DNA from: DASPOJ01 sp049790315
GTDB lineage: Bacteria > Acidobacteriota > Terriglobia > Acidiferrales > UBA7541
NCBI GenBank assembly: GCA_049790315.1
Contig: JBAQYV010000113.1
Location: forward strand, 1 to 5,941
Direction: 5' to 3'
DNA length: 5,941 bases
Made by a program: the position numbers and the translations under genes. Numbering within the stretch: the first letter of the stretch is position 1; every line of letters begins with the position of its first letter. Of this stretch, positions 1 through 5,521 are shown in pieces. The notes under the pieces were generated by a model, which saw only the letters and a list, made by a program, of their open reading frames with translations, searched no databases and had not been told where the DNA came from.

Positions 1-2609
1 TTCCCCGCCATGTGCGAATCCGCCTTGAGCAGTTTGGGCGGTTCTGACGGTGCATCGGTCCGCAACAACGCCAGATAGTCACCCGGTCCCAGGCCCACGG
101 GAGCCGCGGGGGCAGCCAACAAACGTACGGGGGCTGCAACCAAACTTTCATCGGGCGAAACGGCGAGTGCCCCGTGAATGTGCATCCGCTGGGTCGCCAC
201 CAGCCCATCCAGAGTTTCGGTAGGGCCCCCGTCCAGCGGGACGCGTTCAGGCTTGCCGTCGGGGAAATTTACAAAGTAAACCCACCTACCTTCGGGTGAG
301 CAAGCGTCCCTGTTTGCGAGCCTTCCCGGCGCGATCTGTATCTGTCGCGGATTTGAGCCGTCTTCATCGACGCGCCACAGATCAATATTCCGCGCGCCAT
401 CGTGGAAGGCCCAACCGAAAACGATCGTATTCTTGTCCCCGCATACGTCCCCGCTAAGAATAGGCGCTCCGCTGGCGTCTAGGAGCGTGGTCTGCTGGCC
501 GCCCACCGTCGGAATAGCGACCAGTCCGGCCGGCTCGGCGAAAAGCAATGTATCGTCACCAATCCAAGCCACGGAAGTGCTGTTCATTTGCGGAAATGTG
601 GTCTGAGCGGACCCGGGCAGCGCGCTGCCCAGACCGGGAAGAACGCTCACCTCTCTATAAGCGGTTTGAGACTGCGCTGCGGCAATGGTTTGTCCATCTC
701 CGGAAAGGCTCAGATCGGTGTAATTGTTCGTGTCGTTCGTGATCGTGCGAAACGTCGCGGCCGGAAATGATATTTGGCCGATTTGCGCTCGCAAACGGAT
801 TGAGCTCATGGGCTCATACGTCACAAACAGATCATGTCCATTCGGCGCCCACGCCAAACGAGTGAACCTTTTGTCATCGGAGGGATAGATCACCTTATCT
901 TCGCCGCTCGAAGTGTCAAACGAGTGAATTCCCTCCACCTCGAGCGTCGCTCCGCCAAAAATGCAGTACGTGATGGATTTCGTGCCCGGCTGCCACGCCA
1001 AGGCGCTCGGGAATGGAAGAAACGGCGCGATGCGCACCACTTTCTCGTCGCTGCCGTCGAGATTCGCGATCAGCATGCGGTACTTGCCGACCTCGGGATC
1101 GTTCGCTCGCACGTATGCCATTTTCGCGCCGTCCGCCGCGAAAACGGGTCCGGCGTCCACATTCGTGGCCACGCGCTGCGGCGTACCCCCCAGCACCGGC
1201 GCACGATAGAGATAGTAAAAAGTGTCAATCTTGTTCTCCGCCTGCCGGTAGAAGAGGTAATTGCCGTCGGGCGAAAAGCTGGGATCGGCCAACAATGAAT
1301 CGAAGGGGCCGGCGACCAACACATCGCTGCCTGTGGGAATGTTGCGCAGCCTCAGACTTTGCTTTCCGTTTTCCAACACGACGCTCGCTACGTATTTTCC
1401 GTCCGCTGAGATCGCCACGGCGGATTCATTTCCGTTCTGCGTGAGTTGGGTAATGGAGAAAGTTCCAAATGGCGGCGGCTCCGCGCCCCGATGAAGCAGG
1501 GCGTACATTCCATACCCCGCCACAGCGATTACCGCCAGCGCCGCAACAGCGGCAATGGTGGCTCCGAGCTTGTGCTGCCGCACAACCGCCGTGACGGCGC
1601 TGCTGCCGGTATCGGCCTTCACGGAAACGCCTGTTGCGGCGGACGGCGACGCCGCGGCGCGCGTCGTTGCCGGTTCCGGCGCGCTCGAATACGTCGCGGG
1701 CGCGGAAGTGCTCGAATTTGAGTGCCGCGCGGTGTTGGAATCGCGCTGAAGCCGCTTCAGATCGGACTCAATATCGGCAGCATGCTGATAGCGCAGCCCG
1801 CGATCTTTTTCGAGCGCCTTGTCGATCACGCGCTCGAGCTCCGCCGGGATCGCCGCATTCAAGCGCACCGGCGCCACCGGCGTCTGGTGCAGGATCGCGT
1901 CAAAGATTGCCGCCGATGTGCTGCCGGAAAATGCAGGCCGCCCGGTAGCCATTTCGTAGAGCACTACTCCGAACGAGAAAAGGTCGGTCCGCGCGTCGAG
2001 ATCTTTCCCGAGCGTCTGCTCCGGCGACATGTAGGCCACGGTGCCCAGCGCGACACCCGGGCTCGTTAAATTGAAATTGTCCTGCGTGGTACCGGCGACG
2101 GTCGTTTGCCCCATAGCCTGCGGGAGCACTTTCGCGAGGCCGAAATCCAGCAGTTTCGCCTGTCCTCGATCCGTGACGAAAATGTTCGCTGGCTTGATGT
2201 CGCGGTGGATAATTCCCTGCTGGTGCGCCGCGTCCAGCGCGTCTGCGATCTGCGCCGCCAACCCCAGCAAATTCTCGAATGGCACGGGTCCTTCGGAGAT
2301 AAGGTGTTTAAGCGTCTTGCCGCGCAGCAATTCCATCGCGATGAACGGGTGGCCGTTTTGGCTGTCAATGTCGTAGATGGTGCAGATATTCGGGTGATTT
2401 AGCGCCGATGCCGCCTGCGCTTCGCGCTCGAAGCGTTCGAGCGTTTCCGCCGTCTTCGCAACGTCGTCGGGAAGAAATTTCAGGGCCACTTGGCGGCGCA
2501 GCTTGGTGTCTTCCGCCTTATAAACCACCCCCATCCCGCCGTCGCCCAAGCGTTCAAGAATGCGATAGTGGGTTACGACGGTACCCGCGGGATAGGGCTC
2601 TTCGACCAT
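1..2609 (-). CDS. Receptor-like Ser/Thr protein kinase with C-terminal PD40/TolB-like beta-propeller (3' end cut off by window edge)
   Basis: The frame is open for 869 codons from the ATG at 2609 and has no stop before the left edge, so the C-terminus is missing. Residues ~15-290 form a complete PknB-type kinase domain: glycine loop GDGGMGVV (22-29), ATP lysine in VALK (K44), catalytic loop HRDIKPAN (135-142), DFG (155-157), activation segment ending GTVAYMSPEQ (189-198) and DLFSFG (209-214). All catalytic residues are present, so it should be an active kinase. A Ser/Thr/Ala/Pro-rich linker (~291-345) leads to one hydrophobic helix (~348-372), then a predicted extracytoplasmic part with PD40-like repeats (near 401-409, SPDGNYLFY 446-454, 491-500, 588-597, 636-645, 771-780, 818-826). 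No PASTA domains are visible. The domain order suggests a membrane sensor with a cytoplasmic kinase and an outer propeller; the ligand and substrates cannot be inferred. Related proteins usually run somewhat further, so perhaps 20-100 residues are lost. The start is set by the family N-terminus and the adjacent promoter. Confidence 0.93.
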   Translation of the reverse strand, partial: MVEEPYPAGTVVTHYRILERLGDGGMGVVYKAEDTKLRRQVALKFLPDDVAKTAETLERFEREAQAASALNHPNICTIYDIDSQNGHPFIAMELLRGKTLKHLISEGPVPFENLLGLAAQIADALDAAHQQGIIHRDIKPANIFVTDRGQAKLLDFGLAKVLPQAMGQTTVAGTTQDNFNLTSPGVALGTVAYMSPEQTLGKDLDARTDLFSFGVVLYEMATGRPAFSGSTSAAIFDAILHQTPVAPVRLNAAIPAELERVIDKALEKDRGLRYQHAADIESDLKRLQRDSNTARHSNSSTSAPATYSSAPEPATTRAAASPSAATGVSVKADTGSSAVTAVVRQHKLGATIAAVAALAVIAVAGYGMYALLHRGAEPPPFGTFSITQLTQNGNESAVAISADGKYVASVVLENGKQSLRLRNIPTGSDVLVAGPFDSLLADPSFSPDGNYLFYRQAENKIDTFYYLYRAPVLGGTPQRVATNVDAGPVFAADGAKMAYVRANDPEVGKYRMLIANLDGSDEKVVRIAPFLPFPSALAWQPGTKSITYCIFGGATLEVEGIHSFDTSSGEDKVIYPSDDKRFTRLAWAPNGHDLFVTYEPMSSIRLRAQIGQISFPAATFRTITNDTNNYTDLSLSGDGQTIAAAQSQTAYREVSVLPGLGSALPGSAQTTFPQMNSTSVAWIGDDTLLFAEPAGLVAIPTVGGQQTTLLDASGAPILSGDVCGDKNTIVFGWAFHDGARNIDLWRVDEDGSNPRQIQIAPGRLANRDACSPEGRWVYFVNFPDGKPERVPLDGGPTETLDGLVATQRMHIHGALAVSPDESLVAAPVRLLAAPAAPVGLGPGDYLALLRTDAPSEPPKLLKADSHMAG

Positions 2610-2617
2610 TTGCTTGC

Positions 2618-2645
2618 ATCCTATCAGTGCGGCGACTCAAGTCAA
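2618..2645 (-). promoter_or_regulatory. Candidate sigma70 promoter for the kinase gene, almost leaderless
   Basis: Read on the minus strand, TTGACT (2645-2640) is followed by a 16-nt spacer and TAGGAT (2623-2618). The -10 hexamer ends 8 nt before the kinase ATG at 2609, so initiation 6-8 nt downstream of it would leave an untranslated leader of 0-3 nt. The AGGA that could be read as a Shine-Dalgarno site, 9 nt before the ATG, lies inside this -10 element and would not be in the transcript. The motif match is direct observation; promoter activity is inferred. Confidence 0.5.
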
Positions 2646-2733
2646 CGCTAGCCCCAGCACGATGAATGAAACGCCGGACGGGCGAGCGTCGAATCGGCGC
2701 GTGGAATTCATCAGGAAATGATAGCGACGATCT

Positions 2734-2750
2734 CGGCTAATTCGAAGCCG
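2734..2750 (-). terminator. Small hairpin just after the VOC gene (weak terminator candidate)
   Basis: A perfect 5-bp inverted repeat, CGGCT/AGCCG with a 7-nt loop, begins about 10 nt past the VOC stop codon. No T-tract follows it, so it is at best a weak or incomplete intrinsic terminator. It could also be chance in GC-rich DNA. The rest of the 151-nt gap (2610-2760) holds only the kinase promoter. Confidence 0.2.
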
Positions 2751-2760
2751 CGCAGGGCGG

Positions 2761-3237
2761 TCAGGCGCCTGCTGCTTGGCCCATCGCAGCAGCCATGCGC
2801 CGTTGCATTTCTTCCGGCGCAACGTCTTCTATGTGCGTCGCCACGGACCACAAATGTCCGAACGGGTCAATGATCGAACCGCTGCGATCGCCATAGAATT
2901 GATCCTTCACCGGACGCACCAACTTCGCGCCCAACTCGAGGGCCTTCCGTGTTGCGGCATCCACATCGGCCAAATATACGTTCAGTCCGCAGGCGGTGCC
3001 GCCGATCGATTGCGGGCTGAGCGCGCCCATTTGCGGATTTTCGTCGCTCAACATAACGATTGAATCGCCGATTTGTAACTCCGCGTGCATGATCCGGCCA
3101 TCGGGACCGGGCATGCGCATTCGCTCCGTTGCGCCGAACACCGCCTTGTAAAAATCTATCGCGCTAGCCGCACCTTTGATAAATAGATAAGGCGTCAAGC
3201 TGTGGTACCCACGCGGGATTGGGTTTATGTTCGCCAT
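2761..3237 (-). CDS. PhnB-like VOC (glyoxalase/bleomycin-resistance fold) protein
   Basis: This is a complete 158-residue protein, normal length for the PhnB-like branch of the vicinal oxygen chelate superfamily. Two beta-alpha-beta-beta-beta modules can be followed. The first includes TPYLFIKGAASAIDFYKAVF (15-34) and MHAELQIGDSIVMLSDE (50-66). The second includes GLNVYLADVDAA (84-95), GAKLVRPVKDQFYGDRSG (103-120), DPFGHLW (124-130), and the tail ATH-EDV-EEMQRR, which is characteristic of this branch. Relatives are cytoplasmic and often poorly characterised; members of the superfamily act as metal-dependent isomerases, dioxygenases or resistance proteins. I cannot assign a substrate and I do not place the metal ligands with confidence. 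The ATG at 3237 is preferred over an in-frame GTG at 3246 because the GTG lies inside the ribosome binding site. It sits upstream of the kinase gene on the same strand, 151 nt away, but that gene has its own promoter, so co-transcription is not needed. Confidence 0.9.
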   Translation of the reverse strand: MANINPIPRGYHSLTPYLFIKGAASAIDFYKAVFGATERMRMPGPDGRIMHAELQIGDSIVMLSDENPQMGALSPQSIGGTACGLNVYLADVDAATRKALELGAKLVRPVKDQFYGDRSGSIIDPFGHLWSVATHIEDVAPEEMQRRMAAAMGQAAGA

Positions 3238-3242
3238 TTCCG

Positions 3243-3249
3243 TCACCTC
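3243..3249 (-). promoter_or_regulatory. Shine-Dalgarno site of the VOC gene
   Basis: GAGGTGA on the minus strand lies 5 nt before the ATG at 3237 and matches the 16S anti-Shine-Dalgarno sequence well. It decides the start: the alternative in-frame GTG (3246-3244) is part of this motif and so cannot use it. It is the only clear ribosome binding site in the window. Confidence 0.7.
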
Positions 3250-3539
3250 GCACAGTTAGATTTGAAATCGAGAAAATCCACGATTGACTGTCTCGATCAG
3301 AGATGTGAAACGGGATTCTACTCTCAATTCATGCCGGTAGTGTAACAGCCTCCGATCGGTACGGCATCGAGACGCGCTCGCGAAACCTCAGGTGTTGCCG
3401 ACGCGTCCATGGAAGCATGCGGGCATAGGACGCTACGCCAGTCGGCCACTACACGCCGCCTACCCGGAAAACCGCGGCGATTGACACGCCCCGCACCGCG
3501 CCGTACCCTGAATTCGAGGTTTGCATTACACCGCGACCC
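3250..3539. other. Divergent intergenic region between the VOC gene and xdhC
   Basis: This stretch separates the leftward VOC gene from the rightward xdhC. The part nearest the VOC gene (about 3255-3345) is clearly richer in A and T than its surroundings and probably holds the VOC promoter, but I could not find a well-spaced -35/-10 pair there. A short perfect palindrome, CCGATCGG, occurs at 3352-3359. The right end holds a good promoter for xdhC, listed separately. Open frames here on either strand do not look like a protein family and are probably chance. I see no RNA gene or repeat. Confidence 0.5.
3481..3509 (+). promoter_or_regulatory. Candidate sigma70 promoter for xdhC-mocA
   Basis: A perfect -35 hexamer TTGACA (3481-3486) is followed by an optimal 17-nt spacer and TACCCT (3504-3509), which keeps the most important -10 bases (T1, A2, T6). 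Transcription would begin near 3516, giving a leader of about 24 nt to the ATG at 3540. The GAGGT at 3516-3520 is about 20 nt from the start codon, too far for a normal ribosome binding site. Spacing and sequence are observed; activity is inferred. Confidence 0.55.
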
Positions 3540-4376
3540 ATGGACATCTTCGAGGAAGTCGTAAAGTTGCGGCGCGCCGGACGGCGCGGGGCGCTGGCCA
3601 CAATCGTTCACACTGACGGCTCGATACCGAGCTATGAAAGCTCGCGCATGCTGGTGCGCGAGGATGGCTCGATTGCGGGCACGATCGGCGGGGGATGTGT
3701 CGAAGGCGAAGTGTGGGCCGCGGCCAAGGAAGTGATGCGCGCCGAAAGCCCGCGCAAAATGACTTTCAATCTGAATCACGAAGCCGATTACGATAACGGC
3801 CTGATTTGTGGCGGCACGCTCGAGATTTTCGTCGAGCCGATTCTGCCGCAGCCGGAGCTTGTGATCTTCGGCGGCGGCCACGTCTCAATCGCGCTGGGGC
3901 AAGCGGCGCATGCCGCTGGATTCGCGATCAGCGTGGTGGATGACCGCGATGCATTTGCCAATGCCGAGCGATTCCCAATGGCGCAGCGCATCCTCACGAG
4001 CTTTGCGGACGCGTTCGCGGCGCTCAAGCCGGGCCCGTCAACCTACGTGGTGATCATCACGCGCGGCCATCGCGACGATTTACGCGTCCTCGAATGGGCC
4101 GTCTCGACGGACGCGCGCTACATCGGCATGATCGGAAGCCGTCGCAAAGTTCTGTCCGTATACCGCGCGCTTGAAGAAAAAGCCGGCGTCCCGCCTGAGC
4201 GCTTCGAACGCGTTTATGCCCCGATTGGCCTTGCGATCGGCGCGCTGACGCCTGAAGAGATCGCGGTGAGCATCGCCGCGGAATTGATTGCGGTCCGCCG
4301 CGGCGCCCAAATCGCGCCACACAAATCCATCCGCCACATTCTCGCCACGCCCGCATCGGCCGCTACAGCCGACTGA
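3540..4376 (+). CDS. xdhC: XdhC/CoxI-family molybdenum-enzyme maturation protein
   Basis: This is a complete 278-residue protein of usual length for the family. The N-terminal XdhC/CoxI domain shows GALATIV (17-23), the MLVREDGS segment (37-44) and TIGGGCVEGEVW (48-59), followed by the conserved LICGGTLEIFVEP (88-100). The C-terminal Rossmann-like domain begins with VIFGGGHVS (108-116) and continues with VVDDR (132-136), TRGHRDDLRVLEWA (174-187), YIGMIGSRRK (194-203) and PIGLAIGALTPEEIAVSIAAELI (from 228). In characterised relatives, XdhC binds molybdenum cofactor, helps sulfurate it and hands it to xanthine dehydrogenase-type enzymes in the cytoplasm. The start fits the family N-terminus (MDIFEEVVKLRR). 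No strong Shine-Dalgarno site is present. The MocA-like gene begins 7 nt after the stop, which supports an operon. The target molybdenum enzyme is not in the window, so it could serve a xanthine dehydrogenase or a CO dehydrogenase-like enzyme. Confidence 0.93.
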   Translation: MDIFEEVVKLRRAGRRGALATIVHTDGSIPSYESSRMLVREDGSIAGTIGGGCVEGEVWAAAKEVMRAESPRKMTFNLNHEADYDNGLICGGTLEIFVEPILPQPELVIFGGGHVSIALGQAAHAAGFAISVVDDRDAFANAERFPMAQRILTSFADAFAALKPGPSTYVVIITRGHRDDLRVLEWAVSTDARYIGMIGSRRKVLSVYRALEEKAGVPPERFERVYAPIGLAIGALTPEEIAVSIAAELIAVRRGAQIAPHKSIRHILATPASAATAD

Positions 4377-4383
4377 CGCCGCC

Positions 4384-4983
4384 TTGCTCGCCGCCGTAAT
4401 TCTTTCCGCCGGCCAATCCAGTCGCATGGGCACGCCCAAAGCACTCGTCGATTTCCGCGGACAAACTTTCCTTGCGCGGCTTCTCGAAGCTACGCGACAT
4501 CCCAAGATTGGATTCGTTCGCGTCGTTCTCGGCGCCGGCGACGAAGAGATTCGGCCCGCGCTCGGTCTGCCCGACGAGATAGTGATTTTAAATCGCGATT
4601 GGCAGCGCGGCCAACTCTCCTCGATCCAAGCAGGCCTTCGCGGGATCGCAGCCGAAGACATTGACGGAATGCTTCTCTGCCCGGTTGATCATCCGCTCGT
4701 CAGCCGCGCTCTTGTTGGGGCTCTCATCGCGACGTTCTACTCGGACGCGAAGCCGTCGATCGTCGTCCCCACATTCCGCGGACGCCGCGGCCATCCCGTG
4801 ATCTTTTCTCGATTGCTTTTTCACGAACTTCTCGCCGCGCCGGACGACCAGGGCGCGCGAGCGGTGGTCTGGGCGCACACCTCGGAAGTCGCTGAAGTTC
4901 CCACCGAAGAAGAAGGCGTCGTCCTAAATCTGAACGACCCGGAGACACTGCGGCACGCGCGCGGTGACGGAGAGAGAGATTGA
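4384..4983 (+). CDS. mocA: MocA/MobA-like nucleotidyltransferase (probable molybdenum cofactor cytidylyltransferase)
   Basis: The protein is 199 residues long with the start used here, normal for MocA. The N-terminal nucleotide-binding signature LAAVILSAGQSSRMGTPKAL (2-21) is intact. It is followed by NRDWQRGQLSSIQAGL (70-85), the metal-binding PVDHPLV (100-106), RGRRGHPVIF and a C-terminal LNDPETL, all in family order. Family members transfer CMP (MocA) or GMP (MobA) from the NTP to molybdopterin; being next to XdhC favours MocA and an MCD-type cofactor for a molybdenum hydroxylase. The start is uncertain: the best fit to family N-termini is a TTG at 4384, 7 nt after the xdhC stop, with no visible Shine-Dalgarno site, suggesting translational coupling. 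The frame stays open back to a TTG at 4288, but that would overlap xdhC by 89 nt and add a Pro/Ala/Ser-rich tail unlike the family. The 63-nt gap to the convergent Fe-S scaffold gene has no clear terminator. Confidence 0.88.
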   Translation: MLAAVILSAGQSSRMGTPKALVDFRGQTFLARLLEATRHPKIGFVRVVLGAGDEEIRPALGLPDEIVILNRDWQRGQLSSIQAGLRGIAAEDIDGMLLCPVDHPLVSRALVGALIATFYSDAKPSIVVPTFRGRRGHPVIFSRLLFHELLAAPDDQGARAVVWAHTSEVAEVPTEEEGVVLNLNDPETLRHARGDGERD

Positions 4984-5046
4984 GCAGGACGATGTCAGAG
5001 ACCGACCCGTGCAGGCGAACAGTGCGGCACACTCGCGGAGGAGCGA

Positions 5047-5403
5047 CTAACGGATTTTGGCGAGCAATGCATCGAGAGCGTCGCAGGCCAACTGGCTGCC
5101 ATGATACGTGGCGGGCGGCAATTCGCCGAGGGCGACAGAAATTTCGCGTGGCGTGAGCGAGCGCGCCTGCATTGGCGTTTTACCAGTGAGCCATTCGGCG
5201 AGCCAAGAACCGCAGGCCATCGAAGTTACGCAACCCCGCGCTAGAAAACGCGCTTCGGCGACCTGACCATTCTCGATTCGTACCGAGAGCTGCAAAATAT
5301 CGCCGCAGGCTGGATTGGAAACTTCGACGCGCGCGGTGGCTTCAGGCAGATCGCCCGCGCTGCGCGGATTCTGGAAGTGGTCGAGGACTTCCCTGCTGAA
5401 CAT
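5047..5403 (-). CDS. Divergent IscU/NifU-N-type Fe-S cluster assembly scaffold
   Basis: This is a 118-residue protein, slightly shorter than IscU (about 128). The N-terminal VLDHFQNPRSAGDL (6-19) matches the IscU/NifU pattern, followed by NPACGD (30-35, ligand C33 with Asp35) and ARGCVTSMACGS (55-66, ligand C58). Near the C-terminus LPPATYHGSQLACDAL (95-110) corresponds to the IscU segment ending HCS. Here His101 is kept but the third ligand cysteine is replaced by Gly102. Two cysteines absent from standard IscU are present, C64 and C107. In the known family the scaffold builds [2Fe-2S]/[4Fe-4S] clusters on three Cys and an Asp or His and passes them to apoproteins. Whether this one holds a cluster through C64/C107, or does something else, is open. 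No cysteine desulfurase is adjacent. The ATG at 5403 fits family N-termini; an in-frame GTG at 5454 would add 17 mostly basic residues not typical of IscU. It converges on mocA and is preceded by its own candidate promoter. Confidence 0.87.
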   Translation of the reverse strand: MFSREVLDHFQNPRSAGDLPEATARVEVSNPACGDILQLSVRIENGQVAEARFLARGCVTSMACGSWLAEWLTGKTPMQARSLTPREISVALGELPPATYHGSQLACDALDALLAKIR

Positions 5404-5409
5404 AACGGC

Positions 5410-5438
5410 AGTATGCCGCGAGCGCGGATGCGCCGCAA
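5410..5438 (-). promoter_or_regulatory. Candidate leaderless promoter for the Fe-S scaffold gene
   Basis: On the minus strand TTGCGG (5438-5433) is followed by exactly 17 nt and CATACT (5415-5410). Six nucleotides separate the -10 hexamer from the ATG at 5403, so a start at the usual distance would fall on the A of the ATG, giving a leaderless mRNA. This agrees with the lack of any Shine-Dalgarno site before this gene. It lies in the 118-nt gap (5404-5521) after the glycoside hydrolase gene, which otherwise shows nothing I recognise. Confidence 0.4.
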
Positions 5439-5521
5439 CGCCGCGGCGTCGCACTGCCGCCTCATGCGTGGCGCGACGATCGAAATGACAAATCGAGGCC
5501 AGCGTGTCGGCGCGAGGGCGA

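Noticed and set aside
834..1298. Open frame of 154 codons on the plus strand inside the kinase gene
   Set aside because: It is antisense to the PD40 propeller coding region, rich in Arg/Ala and without any family pattern; the minus-strand frame is clearly the real one.
3291..3303. Short inverted repeat TCTC-GATCA-GAGA between the VOC gene and xdhC as an operator
   Set aside because: Four-base arms in a stretch of this size are expected by chance, and no second copy was seen.
3411..3563. Short plus-strand frame of about 50 codons starting at an ATG in the divergent intergenic region
   Set aside because: It has no ribosome binding site, an Arg/Thr/Pro-rich random-looking translation, and runs into xdhC in another frame.
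3324..3881. Open frame of 185 codons on the minus strand covering the start of xdhC and part of the intergenic region
   Set aside because: About 340 nt of it is antisense to the well-conserved XdhC N-terminal domain, the composition is typical of a GC-rich shadow frame, and no motif is recognisable.
4080..4661. Open frame of 193 codons on the minus strand across the xdhC-mocA junction
   Set aside because: It lies opposite two genes with intact family signatures; its translation is Arg/Ser/Ala-rich without a recognisable domain.
4984..5046. Possible bidirectional terminator between the convergent mocA and scaffold genes
   Set aside because: Only a 4-bp stem (AGTG/CACT) without a T-tract could be formed by eye, not enough to call a terminator.
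5404..5454. N-terminal extension of the Fe-S scaffold from a GTG at 5454
   Set aside because: The 17 added residues are mostly basic and unlike IscU N-termini, and the candidate -10/-35 pair lies within this stretch, so it is probably not translated.
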